Both the position numbers and the translations under genes were made by a program. A stretch of 64,000 nt of DNA, from the NCBI GenBank assembly GCA_024235595.1, contig JACKMC010000005.1, forward strand, positions 62,001 through 126,000, given 5' to 3'. The number at the start of each line of letters is the position of its first letter. Positions within the stretch are counted from its first letter, which is position 1. Below are positions 36,205-45,939 of the stretch, piece by piece. Source of the DNA: Zoogloeaceae bacterium. Its GTDB lineage: Bacteria > Pseudomonadota > Gammaproteobacteria > Burkholderiales > Rhodocyclaceae. The notes beneath the pieces were generated by a model. It saw nothing but the letters and a program-made list of their open reading frames with translations. It ran no database searches and was not told the origin of the DNA.

Positions 36205-37179
36205 TCAGTGCTCGTCGGCCGTCGGCGCCAGGCCGGGAAGCCAGCTTGGCGCATCTTCGACCTCGGCATAGACCTCATCGAATTCACCTTCGGGTACCAC
36301 TGTGACCTCGATCTCGGGGTCGTGGCTGCCGCCACCCAGCAGCACGCCGCGCAGCGGCGAGATATCGGCGAAATCGCGGCCCCAGCCCAGGGTGATGTGC
36401 TGCAGGTCGGGCATCACGTTGTTGGTCGGATCGAAATCCACCCAGCCCGATTCAGGACAGTACACCGCAATCCAGGCATGGGTTGCGTCGGCGCCGATGA
36501 GCCGGGGCTTGCCTTCGGGGGGACGGGTCAGCAGGTAACCGCTCATGTAGCGCGCTGCGAGACCGATCGAGCGCAGGCAGGACAGCATGAAATGGGCGAA
36601 ATCCTGGCAGACGCCCCGGCGCTTCTCGAAAACCTCGGTGACCGGGGTCGACACGGTGGTGGCTTCGGGGTCGAAGGTGAATTCGTCGAAGATCCGATTC
36701 ATCAAATGCTTTGCGCCGATGAGTATCGGTACGCCTTCGGGAAAGCATTCGTCGGCGTAGTCGGCAAACTCGCGCTTGACCCGCACATGGCGTGATTCGA
36801 ACAGGAAACGGTTGGCGTCCAGCAGGTCGGGGGGGAAGTGCCGGCCGGCCTGGTAGGCAAGCGCACTTCGAACCCGCTCCCAGTTGAGCGAGTCTTCGAG
36901 CGCGGGCCAGTTGCGCGGCTCGAGCGCGACCCAGGACTCGGCCCGGATGATCAGGGCGTCGTGATCGCTCTGAAGGTGCAGGGTGCGCACCCGGTTGCCG
37001 AAGTCGTCGACGAAATCGTTGCTGCGGGTGGGTTGTGGCTCAACCACCAGTCGATGACTGAGGCAGCGCTGCCAGGGCAGGTCGCGCGGCGTGAGCCGCA
37101 GCATCTGCCGCGATTCGCCGACCGGCTGGTCGTACTCGTAGCGGGTGTCGTGGCGGATGTGGTAGCGCAGTTCGCTCAC
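36205..37179 (-). CDS. Transglutaminase-like cysteine protease fold protein
   Basis: 324 residues. A bacterial transglutaminase N-terminal domain (RYHIRHDTRYEYDQPVGESR) precedes the papain-like core with the triad Cys (RRGVCQDFAHFMLSCL), His (GADATHAWIAVYC) and Asp (GWVDFDPTNN). The start is GTG at 37179, giving a GTGA overlap with the upstream gene's TGA, so translation is coupled. This is the third member of the transglutaminase/ATP-grasp cluster seen in many proteobacteria. Such proteins may act as peptidases or as amide-bond formers in synthesis of an unknown peptide. The tail is acidic (EVYAEVEDAPSW). Confidence 0.88.
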   Translation of the reverse strand: MSELRYHIRHDTRYEYDQPVGESRQMLRLTPRDLPWQRCLSHRLVVEPQPTRSNDFVDDFGNRVRTLHLQSDHDALIIRAESWVALEPRNWPALEDSLNWERVRSALAYQAGRHFPPDLLDANRFLFESRHVRVKREFADYADECFPEGVPILIGAKHLMNRIFDEFTFDPEATTVSTPVTEVFEKRRGVCQDFAHFMLSCLRSIGLAARYMSGYLLTRPPEGKPRLIGADATHAWIAVYCPESGWVDFDPTNNVMPDLQHITLGWGRDFADISPLRGVLLGGGSHDPEIEVTVVPEGEFDEVYAEVEDAPSWLPGLAPTADEH

Positions 37180-39671
37180 TGCCAGCCCCCCATGCGGGCG
37201 GTGCGGCCGGTGTGGGCGAAATACTGGCGCTGAAGCTCGTCGGACACCTGGTAGGCGGCGGCCTCGCACTCGAACAGCAGGTTGGCGAGCTCCTCGCAGG
37301 CGTCGCTGCAGTTGTCGGCCTCGAAGCGGGTGAGGTCGAAGCTGCGCATCGTGTCCGCCAGGTGATCGAGCTGCATCGGCCGTGACTGCCCGAGTTCGCG
37401 CGCATTGCGCTGCAGGTAGCGGCGCAGGTTGTCGAGCTGGAACGCGACCGAGTGCGGATTGGAAACGTCGAAGGCGAGCAGGTGCAGCACCGGCAACAAC
37501 TCCGGCGCACGCCGATAGCGGGCGCGGTAGGTGATGATCGAGTTGCCGGTTTCGAGCAGCCATTCGAGCGAGCGGCCACGCACGCGTGGCTCCTCGCGCA
37601 TGACGCCGGCAATCAGCGTGGCCTGGATCGCCAGTCGCTCGAGGCGACGGCCGACGATCAGGAAACTCCAGCCCTCGTCGCGGGTCATGTCGTCCATTGC
37701 GAAGCCGGCCAGGGCGATGCAGGACTGCATTACGCGGTCCACCGCCAGCAGTGCCTGCTCGACGTCATCGACCGGTTCGACAAGCAACTGGGACAAGCGG
37801 TTGAGCGCGTGCCAGTTGTCCGAGGACAGGCGCTCGCGTACCTGGCTTGCGGCGCCCGAGAGGCGTTGCAGGCAGGCTGCCAGCGAGCCGTAATGGCGCA
37901 GGTCGGAAACCGCAGCGAGCAGGAGTTCTTCGCTTTCCTTGACCGGCTCGTCCTCGTCCTGCACTTGCAGCAGTCCCATGCGACGCGCCGCCAGTTCGAC
38001 ACCGGGCAGCGTCTGCTGGGCCTCCGGGTCGGTGTCGGCGACCCGGATCAGCGCCGCGCGAAGGACCCGCGCACTGCCTTCGCAGCGCTCGGCGTAGCGT
38101 CCCATCCAGAAAAGATTCTCGCCCACACGGGACGGGATCTCGGTCCCCGAGCACACCAGGTCGATGACGCCCAGGCGGGTTTTCAGCAGGCTGCTGCGGG
38201 CAACCGGTGCAGCGGCACGGATCCAGGTGTCCTTGGAGAGACCGCCGCGCTGCATCGAGACCACTTCGTCGCCTTCGCGCGGCGAGACCCGGGTGAGGGC
38301 GCCGGGCATCACCGTGTAGCCGTTCGGCGTGGCTGCCGCGAACATCCGTAATCCCACCGAACGCGGCACCAGGCGTCGTTCGTGACGACGACTCCAGACC
38401 GGGGCCTGCGACAGGCGGACCCATTCCTGGGCCACGTAGGCGTGGGGCTGGGCCCGGATGCGCTCGATCATCCGCGTGCGAGCCTCACCCTTGAGCTGGT
38501 AGCCGAATACCGTTTCCAGCCGCATGCTGGGGAACGTGGGCTTGATGACCAGTTCATCGAGGTGTTCGATCACATGCTCGAGCGCCGGCGGCTCGCCACA
38601 CCACCAGCTTGCCACGGCGGGCAGTTTCAGCGGCTCGCCCAGCAGTCGTTCTGCAATGGCCGGCAGAAAGCCCAGCAGGGCGCCGGTTTCGAGCACGCCG
38701 CTGCCCAGCGCGTTGGCCATCAGGACGCGGCCCGCGCGCACTGCCTGCAGCAGCCCGGGGACACCGAGGGCCGAGTCCGATCGCAGTTCGAGCGGATCGC
38801 AGAAATCATCGTCCAGCCGGCGGTAGATGGTATGCACGCGGCGCAGGCCGCGCAGGGTCTTGAGGAACACGGTGTCGTCGCGCACCGTGAGGTCCTGCCC
38901 CTCGACCAGCGGAAAGCCCAGGTAGCGCGACAGGAAAGCGTGTTCGAAATAGGTTTCGTTGAATCGGCCCGGCGTCAGCAGGACCGCCAGCGGGGCTTCG
39001 CCACCCTCGGTCGGCGCGAGTCGCGACAGGGTGTCCTGACTGGCACGAAAGAAACTCGCCAGGGTCCGCACCTGCAATTCGCGAAAAGAGTCGGGAAAGG
39101 TGCGCGACAGGATGATGCGATTCTGCAGCGCGTAGCCCGCTCCGGAGGGACCCTGGGTGCGGTCGCCAAGGACCCACCAGCGTCCGTCCGGCGCGCGTGC
39201 GAGATCTGCAGCATGGTGGTGCAGGAAGATTCCGCCCGGCGGCACGATGCCGCGGCAGGGCCACTTGAAGCCGAGCTGTCCGTATATCAGCGCGGGCGGA
39301 ATCAGGCCGTCGGCGATGAGTTGCTGCGGGCCGTAAAGGTCGGCGAGGATCAGGTTCAGCAAGTGGGCGCGCTGTGCCAGCGCTTCCGAGAGGCTGTCCC
39401 ACTCGCCCGCGTCGATGATCAGTGGCAGCAGGTCGAGTTGCCACGGGCGCTTCAGGCCCTTGGGGTCTTCGTAGACGGTATAGGTGACGCCATCCGCCTC
39501 GATCGACTCGCGCACATAGCGGGCACGACGCTGCAGGGTGTCCGCCGGCAGCAGCTCGAGGCGATCGACGAAGGGCGCCCATTGAGGACGCACATCGCCT
39601 TCGTCGAGACGCATCTCGTCGAACCTTTGAGGCAGGCGCGGGAAGTCTTGCAACAGCGAGGAGGGCATCAA
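37176..39671 (-). CDS. Circularly permuted ATP-grasp type 2 and alpha-E domain fusion
   Basis: 831 residues. The N-terminal ~490 residues are the DUF404/DUF407 ATP-grasp (TYTVYEDPKGLKRPWQLDL; LTPGRFNETYFEHAFLSRYL; YRRLDDDFCDPLELRSDS; ELVIKPTFPSMRLETVFG; VMPGALTRVSP), and the last ~320 residues are the all-helical alpha-E domain (SRVGENLFWMGRYAERCEGS; VEPVDDVEQALLAVDRV; SVAFQLDNLRRYLQRNAREL). These are often two genes; here they are one. The predicted activity is ATP-dependent peptide or amide ligation, with unknown substrate. It starts 38 bases after the DUF2126 gene's stop and ends in GTGA overlap with the transglutaminase gene. Confidence 0.88.
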   Translation of the reverse strand: MMPSSLLQDFPRLPQRFDEMRLDEGDVRPQWAPFVDRLELLPADTLQRRARYVRESIEADGVTYTVYEDPKGLKRPWQLDLLPLIIDAGEWDSLSEALAQRAHLLNLILADLYGPQQLIADGLIPPALIYGQLGFKWPCRGIVPPGGIFLHHHAADLARAPDGRWWVLGDRTQGPSGAGYALQNRIILSRTFPDSFRELQVRTLASFFRASQDTLSRLAPTEGGEAPLAVLLTPGRFNETYFEHAFLSRYLGFPLVEGQDLTVRDDTVFLKTLRGLRRVHTIYRRLDDDFCDPLELRSDSALGVPGLLQAVRAGRVLMANALGSGVLETGALLGFLPAIAERLLGEPLKLPAVASWWCGEPPALEHVIEHLDELVIKPTFPSMRLETVFGYQLKGEARTRMIERIRAQPHAYVAQEWVRLSQAPVWSRRHERRLVPRSVGLRMFAAATPNGYTVMPGALTRVSPREGDEVVSMQRGGLSKDTWIRAAAPVARSSLLKTRLGVIDLVCSGTEIPSRVGENLFWMGRYAERCEGSARVLRAALIRVADTDPEAQQTLPGVELAARRMGLLQVQDEDEPVKESEELLLAAVSDLRHYGSLAACLQRLSGAASQVRERLSSDNWHALNRLSQLLVEPVDDVEQALLAVDRVMQSCIALAGFAMDDMTRDEGWSFLIVGRRLERLAIQATLIAGVMREEPRVRGRSLEWLLETGNSIITYRARYRRAPELLPVLHLLAFDVSNPHSVAFQLDNLRRYLQRNARELGQSRPMQLDHLADTMRSFDLTRFEADNCSDACEELANLLFECEAAAYQVSDELQRQYFAHTGRTARMGGWQ

Positions 39672-39708
39672 GTGGGGGCGCCGACCCGCAAGGGCCGGCG
39701 CCTGTCGT

Positions 39709-42700
39709 TTACCGGTTGCGCAAGTCTAGCGTGAAAGCGAACTCCGGATTGTGTCGAACTTCTCCGGCCTTGATCTTTCCTGGCGTATGACCATGGCGGA
39801 AGAAGCGACCCAGGCGACGGCTTTCAGCGGTGTAGGCGTTGACCGGGAAGGTGTCGTAGCTCAGGCCACCCGGGTGCGTGACATGATACTGGCAGCCCCC
39901 CAGGCTTCTGTCCATCCAGGTATCGACCAGGTCGAAGGTGAGCGGATTGTCCACCCCGATGGTTGGGTGCAATGCCGAAGGCGGTCCCCAGGCCTTGTAG
40001 CGTACGCCGGCAACGAATTCGCCGGCGACGCCCGTCGGCTGCAGCGGAACGGTCTGGCCGTTGCAGGTCAGGCGATAGCGATCCCGAGCCATGCCGGTAA
40101 CCTTGACCTGCACGCGCTCGAGGGAGGAGTCGACATAGCGGACTGTCCCGCCGACCGCGCCTTCCTCGCCCATCACATGCCATGGCTCGAGCGCCGCGCG
40201 CACTTCGATTTCCATGCCCTTGACCGCGAAATCGCCGTATTTCGGGTAGCGGAACTCGAGGTGAGGCGCGAACCATTCGGCCATCATCGGGTAACCCGCG
40301 GCCTGCATCTCTTCCATGACGTCGTTGAAATCCTGCGCGACGAAATGCGGCAGCATGAAGCGGTCATGCAGTTCGGTACCCCAGCGAACCAGCTTGGCGG
40401 GCTTGTAGGGGGTTTGCCAGAAGCGCGCGATGAGGGCGCGCAGCAGCAATTGCTGGGTCAGGCTCATGCGCGAATGCGGCGGCATTTCGAACGCCCGCAT
40501 CTCGAGCAGCCCGAGGCGTCCGGTGGGGCCGTCGGGCGAGTAAAGCTTGTCGATGCAGAACTCGGCGCGGTGGGTGTTGCCGCTGGAGTCGATAAGCAGG
40601 TTTCGCAGCGCCCGGTCGATCACCCAGGGCGGGCAGTTGTCGCCATTCTCTGCCATGACCCGTTCGAGTTCCTTGAACGCGGTTTCGATCTCGTACACCG
40701 AATCGTTGCGGGCCTCGTCGATGCGTGGGGCCTGCGAGGTCGGGCCGATGAAGATGCCAGAGAACAGGAAGGACAGGCTGGGGTGGTTGTGCCAGTAGCT
40801 GATGAGGCTGCGCAGCAGGTCGGGACGTCGCAGGAAGGGCGAATCGGCGGGCGTGGCGCCACCCATGACGAAGTGGTTGCCGCCGCCGGTGCCGGTGTGG
40901 CGGCCGTCGAGCATGAACTTCTCGGTCGTCAGCCGTGATTGACGGGCCGCCTCGTAGAGGTGGGTGGTTTGATCGACGAGTTGGTCCCAGCTGGCTGCGG
41001 GATGGATATTGACTTCGACCACACCTGGGTCGGGGGTGATGCGGAACTGCGACAGACGCGGGTCGCTGGGGGGCTCGTAGCCTTCGAGCATGACGGGTTG
41101 ATTCAGCAGTTCGGCCGTCGCCTCGATCGCCGCGGTCAGCTCGAGATAATCTTCGAGCGCGGCAAGCGGCGGCATGAAGATGTAGAGGATCCCGTTGCGT
41201 GCTTCGGCACACATCGCGGTGCGGGTGACCCATGCCGCGGACTGGCCAAAGGATGGCTTGGTGCTTGTCGAAGCCGAAGAATCGGCTGCGGCCTTCATGC
41301 GTGCCGCCGCGGCAATCTCGGCGGCGACCGGCTCGCCCATGGGATTGCGCGGACCGCCCGCGGTGGCCTGGGCGCGGATCTCGGCATGTCGGCGAAGCGC
41401 GGGGAAGGCGTTGAACGGGTCCGGTTGATGGATCCACGGATAGTCGGTCGCGCCGGTCCAGGGCTGCGAATCGAGCGGCAGGCGGTAACCCACTGGAGAA
41501 TCGCCGGGTACCAGGTAGCAGCGCGCCTCGCGAAGGAACCATGGTCCGGTTTGCCACTTGCCGCTGGCCGGATTGCGGGTGATCGGCAGCACGTGGCCCG
41601 AGACTTTGTCGAGGCCTGCGGTGAACACGCGCTTCAGGCGGGCGCGTTCCATCTCGTCATCGAGGCGCGAATCGAAGGGGTCGACGTTTACCGGCAGGCG
41701 ACTTTCGCGCCACATGTAGTAGAAGACGTCTTCATAGGCGGGGAAGACGTACTTGGCGTCGAGTTCGAGCCGCATCGCGAGGGCTTGCAGGAATTCACCC
41801 GCAATCTGCTCGTCGGCATGACCGCCATTGCGCTCGTCGGCGATCAGTTCGCCATTCTCCCAGATCGGCTCGCCGTCCTTGCGCCAGTAGCAATTGAGCG
41901 ACCAGCGTGGCAGTTGTTCGCCCGGATACCACTTGCCCTGGCCGAAATGCACCAGGCCCTTGGGTGCGTACTTGTCACGCATGCGGTGGTAAAGGTCGGC
42001 GGACAGCAGGCGCTTGGTTGGCCCAAGGGCTGCCGTATTCCATTCGGCGCCGTCAGGATCGTCGACCGAGACGAAGGTCGGTTCGCCGCCCTGGGTGAGA
42101 CGCACGTCCATGCGCTCGAGATCGGCATCCACCGCATGGCCGAGCGACTCGATCGCCTGCCATTGCTCTTCGGTATATGGCTTGGTGACCCGTGGGGCTT
42201 CCCACACGCGGGTCACGGACATCTCGTGTTCGAATGTGACCTCGCACTTCTCGAGGGCCCCGGTCACCGGTGCGGCGGAGTTCGGTTCGGGGGTGCACGC
42301 GAGCGGAATGTGGCCCTCGCCAGCGAGCAGGCCGGACGTCGGATCGAGCCCCACCCAGCCCGCGCCGGGGAGATATACCTCGGTCCACGCGTGCAGGTCG
42401 GTGAAGTCGACTTCGGTTCCCGACGGGCCGTCGAGCGACTTGACATCGGGTTTGAGCTGGATCAGGTAGCCGGAAACGAAGCGCGCCGCGAGGCCGACAT
42501 GGCGCAGCAACTGCACCAGCAGCCAGGCGGTGTCGCGGCACGACCCGGACTTGCTGGTGAGTGTTTCCTCGGGGGTCTGGACACCCGGCTCCATGCGGAT
42601 GAGGTAGCCGATGTGTTGTTGAAGCTTGCTGTTGAGATCGACGAGAAAGTCGATGGTGCGGCGTTTTTCAAGCGAGATGCCGGCAAGGTACTTGGAGAAC

Positions 42701-43077
42701 TCCGGGGTTGCGGGCAGGCACTTTCTGAACGGCGCCAGTTCCTCGCTCTGCCACGATTCGTAGGCGAACGGAAATTCCTCGGCGTAGCTTTCGAGGAAGA
42801 AATCGAAGGGGTTGTACACCGCCATCTCGGCGACCAGGTCCACTTCGACCTTGAACTCGGTGGTCTTCTCCGGGAAGACCAGACGGGCAAGGTAGTTTGA
42901 TTGGGGGTCCTGCTGCCAGTTGATGAAATGTGGTTCCGGCAGAATCCTCAGCGAGTAGCTGAGGATGCGGGTGCGGCTATGCGGGGCGGGGCGCAACCGT
43001 ACGATATGCGGACCGAGATTGATCGGTCGGTCATATTTGTACTGGGTGAGGTGGTGCAGGGCCACATGAATGGACAT
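39709..43077 (-). CDS. Transglutaminase–DUF2126 fusion protein
   Basis: 1122 residues. Residues 1-~290 are a transglutaminase domain with N-terminal beta domain (ALHHLTQYKYDRPINLGPHI) and triad residues in SKSGSCRDTAWLLVQLLRHV (Cys), DLHAWTEVYLPGAGW (His) and VGLDPTSG (Asp). The remaining ~800 residues are DUF2126 (GEPTFVSVDDPDGAEWNTAA; LVHFGQGKWYPGEQLPRW; HTGTGGGNHFVMGGATPADS), a domain related to circularly permuted glutamine synthetase-like or amidoligase folds. First gene of the cluster. A strongly conserved genomic partner set is known for such genes, but the product is unknown. Start at 43077 gives the family N-terminus. Confidence 0.88.
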   Translation of the reverse strand: MSIHVALHHLTQYKYDRPINLGPHIVRLRPAPHSRTRILSYSLRILPEPHFINWQQDPQSNYLARLVFPEKTTEFKVEVDLVAEMAVYNPFDFFLESYAEEFPFAYESWQSEELAPFRKCLPATPEFSKYLAGISLEKRRTIDFLVDLNSKLQQHIGYLIRMEPGVQTPEETLTSKSGSCRDTAWLLVQLLRHVGLAARFVSGYLIQLKPDVKSLDGPSGTEVDFTDLHAWTEVYLPGAGWVGLDPTSGLLAGEGHIPLACTPEPNSAAPVTGALEKCEVTFEHEMSVTRVWEAPRVTKPYTEEQWQAIESLGHAVDADLERMDVRLTQGGEPTFVSVDDPDGAEWNTAALGPTKRLLSADLYHRMRDKYAPKGLVHFGQGKWYPGEQLPRWSLNCYWRKDGEPIWENGELIADERNGGHADEQIAGEFLQALAMRLELDAKYVFPAYEDVFYYMWRESRLPVNVDPFDSRLDDEMERARLKRVFTAGLDKVSGHVLPITRNPASGKWQTGPWFLREARCYLVPGDSPVGYRLPLDSQPWTGATDYPWIHQPDPFNAFPALRRHAEIRAQATAGGPRNPMGEPVAAEIAAAARMKAAADSSASTSTKPSFGQSAAWVTRTAMCAEARNGILYIFMPPLAALEDYLELTAAIEATAELLNQPVMLEGYEPPSDPRLSQFRITPDPGVVEVNIHPAASWDQLVDQTTHLYEAARQSRLTTEKFMLDGRHTGTGGGNHFVMGGATPADSPFLRRPDLLRSLISYWHNHPSLSFLFSGIFIGPTSQAPRIDEARNDSVYEIETAFKELERVMAENGDNCPPWVIDRALRNLLIDSSGNTHRAEFCIDKLYSPDGPTGRLGLLEMRAFEMPPHSRMSLTQQLLLRALIARFWQTPYKPAKLVRWGTELHDRFMLPHFVAQDFNDVMEEMQAAGYPMMAEWFAPHLEFRYPKYGDFAVKGMEIEVRAALEPWHVMGEEGAVGGTVRYVDSSLERVQVKVTGMARDRYRLTCNGQTVPLQPTGVAGEFVAGVRYKAWGPPSALHPTIGVDNPLTFDLVDTWMDRSLGGCQYHVTHPGGLSYDTFPVNAYTAESRRLGRFFRHGHTPGKIKAGEVRHNPEFAFTLDLRNR

Positions 43078-43316
43078 CTAGTGAACTCCGGTAGGGCGAC
43101 TTGGTAGATCGTTAGCAAAGAGCAGGCCAACAGGCGCCAGCCTATCCGATGCGGACCATACTCGCCAGAAAAACGCGAAACGATGTGGCGGCGATCGACG
43201 CTGCACCGCTTCGATGCATGGTGTGCGCCTTACTGGTGCGTTCCCGGGTGTCGGAACCCGCGATACACTGCGCCATCGAACCACTTCAAGCGGTGCGTCG
43301 CCGGCTGAGGCAACTC

Positions 43317-44486
43317 ATGAACATCGTCGAACAGATACGCCAGGAACAGGCTTCCCATCTTGCCACCCTCCGCAAGGACATCCACGCCCACCCGGAGCTG
43401 GCCTTTGCCGAGCACCGCACCGCCGAGCTCGTTGCCACCCGGCTCGAGGCGCTCGGCATCGAAACGCATCGCGGGATCGGGCGCACCGGCGTCGTCGGGG
43501 TGCTGCGCGCCGGCAGCAGCGCGCGCTCGATCGGCCTGCGCGCCGACATGGATGCGCTGCCGATGCAGGAGCGCAATACCTTTCCGCATCATTCGCGGAT
43601 TCCCGGGCGGATGCATGCCTGCGGCCACGACGGCCACACCACGATGCTCTTGGGCGCAGCCACGCATCTGGCGAAGCATCGCGATTTCGACGGCACCGTC
43701 CATCTCATTTTTCAGCCGGCGGAGGAGGGCGATGGCGGCGGCCGCGAGATGATCGAGGACGGCCTGCTGGAACGCTTTCCAATGGAATCGGTTTACGGGA
43801 TGCACAACTGGCCCGGCTTGCCAGCGGGTTCGTTCGCGGTGCACGACGGACCGGTGATGGCCTGCGCCGATCGCTTCGACATCGAGATCCGCGGCCATGG
43901 CGCCCATGCCGCGATGCCTCATCTGGGCGTCGATCCCGTCGCCGCCGGGGCTGCGCTGGTGCAGGCCTTGCAGACCGTCTCGAGCCGCACCATCGACCCG
44001 ACCGACGCGGTGGTCGTGTCGGTAACCCAGTTTCATGCCGGCGAGGCGTACAACGTGATTCCGGACCGCGCGATCCTCTCGGGCACCGTGCGCGCCTTCG
44101 TCCCCGAGGTTCGCGAGCGCGTCGAAGAGACCATGCAGAGGATCTGCGCGGGAGTGGGGGCGGCCTTCGGGGCCAATGTCAATTTCGAGTATCGCCGCGG
44201 CTACCCGCCCACGATCAACAGCCCCAAGGAGGCAGCGCTGTGCGCTGAAGTGGCCGCCGAGGTGGCCGGCAGTGCAATGCTGCGCACCGACATGAAGCCG
44301 AGCATGGGCGCGGAGGATTTCTCGTATTTCCTGCAGGAGCGACCCGGTGCCTACGTATGGATCGGCAATGGTGCGGGCGAGGGCGGCTGCATGCTGCACA
44401 ATCCCAATTACGACTTCAACGACGATATCGCGTCGGTCGGCGTCGCCTACTGGGTGCGCCTGGTGGCCAGACTGCTCGCGGCCTGA
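43317..44486 (+). CDS. M20 family amidohydrolase (hippurate hydrolase / N-acyl amino acid deacylase type)
   Basis: 389 residues of the M20D peptidase family. Metal and catalytic motifs: IGLRADMDALPMQERN (Asp), GRMHACGHDGHTTMLL (His-Asp), LIFQPAEEGDGGGREMIEDG (Glu-Glu) and SMGAEDFSYFLQERPGAYVW. The lid domain (CADRFDIEIRGHGAHAAMPH) dimerises. It hydrolyses N-acyl or N-benzoyl amino acids; the exact substrate is not determined. I start at ATG 43317, preceded by GAGG at 7 bases; the open frame extends to 43149. A -10-like GATACACT lies ~50 bases upstream. 3 bases separate it from the MFS gene, so they are probably one operon. Confidence 0.88.
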   Translation: MNIVEQIRQEQASHLATLRKDIHAHPELAFAEHRTAELVATRLEALGIETHRGIGRTGVVGVLRAGSSARSIGLRADMDALPMQERNTFPHHSRIPGRMHACGHDGHTTMLLGAATHLAKHRDFDGTVHLIFQPAEEGDGGGREMIEDGLLERFPMESVYGMHNWPGLPAGSFAVHDGPVMACADRFDIEIRGHGAHAAMPHLGVDPVAAGAALVQALQTVSSRTIDPTDAVVVSVTQFHAGEAYNVIPDRAILSGTVRAFVPEVRERVEETMQRICAGVGAAFGANVNFEYRRGYPPTINSPKEAALCAEVAAEVAGSAMLRTDMKPSMGAEDFSYFLQERPGAYVWIGNGAGEGGCMLHNPNYDFNDDIASVGVAYWVRLVARLLAA

Positions 44487-44489
44487 GGC

Positions 44490-45803
44490 ATGCCGGCGCA
44501 GCTCGCGCAGCGGGTGCATGAACTCCTCGCCGACGACGACGAGGGCCGTCTGTGCAAGGACATCCCTGAGTCCGCCTGCAAGGCCCAGCCCGGCAATTTT
44601 CTCCGCCATGTGCTGGCGCTGATTGCCAGCAAGACCGGTGACGGGCTCGCCGATCCCAAGCTCGTATTGGCCTGGTTGTTGTCGACCATCGGCGCACCCG
44701 CATTCGCGATCGGCATGTTGGTGCCGGTGCGCGAGGCCGGTTCGCTGCTTCCCCAACTCGCGATCGCCGGCCTGATCCGGCGCCAGGCCCGCCGCAAATG
44801 GATCTGGGCCGTGGGCAGCGCCGGCCAGGGTCTCGCGGTGCTGGGCATGGCGGCTGCCGTGACGATTGCCGACGGCCGGAGCGCCGGCTGGATCGTGATC
44901 GCGCTGCTTGCGGTGTTTGCGCTGTGTCGCGGTGCCTGTTCGGTGAGCTACAAGGACGTGCTGGGCAAGACCGTTGCCAAGGCCAGCCGCGGCTCGGCCA
45001 CGGGTGCGGCGGGCAGCGTGGCGGCCTTGCTGGTGTTGCTGTTCGGGGTGTCGCTAAGCCTCGGCTGGATTCCCCGCACGCCCGGCTCGATGGCGATCGT
45101 GCTGGCCTTGGCGGGGGTCCTGTGGATCCTCGCAGCGGTGGTTTTCGTTGCCCTCGATGAGGCGCCCGGGGCGGCCGAGGGGGGTGTCAGCGCCGTCGAG
45201 GTGTTGCGCGGCCAGTTTCTGCTGCTACTGGGTGACCGCAAGCTGCAACACTTCATCCTGGTTCGTGCGCTGCTGCTCGGTACGGCGCTAGCCCCGCCCT
45301 ATCTGCTGCTGATGATGAGCAACGCCGGCGGCGGGGCCGGCATCGGGCCCTTCGTGGTGGCATCTTCGCTTGCCGCGGTATCGAGCGCCTACGTGTGGGG
45401 CCGCATGTCGGACGCATCGAGCCGCAGGGTGCTCGTGGCGGCCGCGCTGCTGGCCGCCTCGGCGCTCGCGCTCGCGGTGGGATTGCCGCATCTGCCGTCG
45501 GGCGGGCCCGGCGGCGAGTGGGTCCAGGCTGCAATTTTCTTCCTGCTGATGGTGTCGCACCAGGGGGTGCGCCTGGGGCGCTCGACGCATATCGTCGATA
45601 TGGCGGACGAAGCGCGGCGGGCGGATTTCACGGCGCTTTCGAATTCCGCCATCGGGGTCCTCCTGCTTGCCGCCAGCGGCTTCGGCCTGCTGGCCGAGAC
45701 CTTTGGCGCGAAGGTGGTGTTGCTCGTTTTCGCTGCGATGAGTGCGTTCGCCGCACTGGCCGCGCTGGGGCTGGACGAGGTCCAGCAAGGGCAGAACGCC
45801 TAG
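44490..45803 (+). CDS. Major facilitator superfamily transporter
   Basis: 437 residues with about twelve hydrophobic helices after a ~50-residue cytoplasmic N-terminus (MPAQLAQRVHELLADDDEGR). Helices include LVLAWLLSTIGAPAFAIGML, WIVIALLAVFALCRG, GSVAALLVLLFGVSLSLGWI and FVVASSLAAVSSAYVWGRMS. A VREAGSLLPQLAIAGLIRRQ segment after TM1-2 fits the family. No classic MFS A-motif pair is obvious, so the subfamily is unclear. It directly follows the M20 amidohydrolase gene, so its substrate may relate to N-acyl amino acids (inference). Some DUF-type sugar or peptide MFS members look similar. Confidence 0.75.
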   Translation: MPAQLAQRVHELLADDDEGRLCKDIPESACKAQPGNFLRHVLALIASKTGDGLADPKLVLAWLLSTIGAPAFAIGMLVPVREAGSLLPQLAIAGLIRRQARRKWIWAVGSAGQGLAVLGMAAAVTIADGRSAGWIVIALLAVFALCRGACSVSYKDVLGKTVAKASRGSATGAAGSVAALLVLLFGVSLSLGWIPRTPGSMAIVLALAGVLWILAAVVFVALDEAPGAAEGGVSAVEVLRGQFLLLLGDRKLQHFILVRALLLGTALAPPYLLLMMSNAGGGAGIGPFVVASSLAAVSSAYVWGRMSDASSRRVLVAAALLAASALALAVGLPHLPSGGPGGEWVQAAIFFLLMVSHQGVRLGRSTHIVDMADEARRADFTALSNSAIGVLLLAASGFGLLAETFGAKVVLLVFAAMSAFAALAALGLDEVQQGQNA

Positions 45804-45939
45804 CGCGGTAGAATCCCCTGCGCGAGACCCTACGGCTGCCGCGGCGTGGCGCCTCGCCGGGCCGCATCGGCCCGCTGGCGGGGGCGCGCCATGTTCATCG
45901 CGCGGCGAACCTCGCTCCACGCAATCTGTCGGAATCCCC

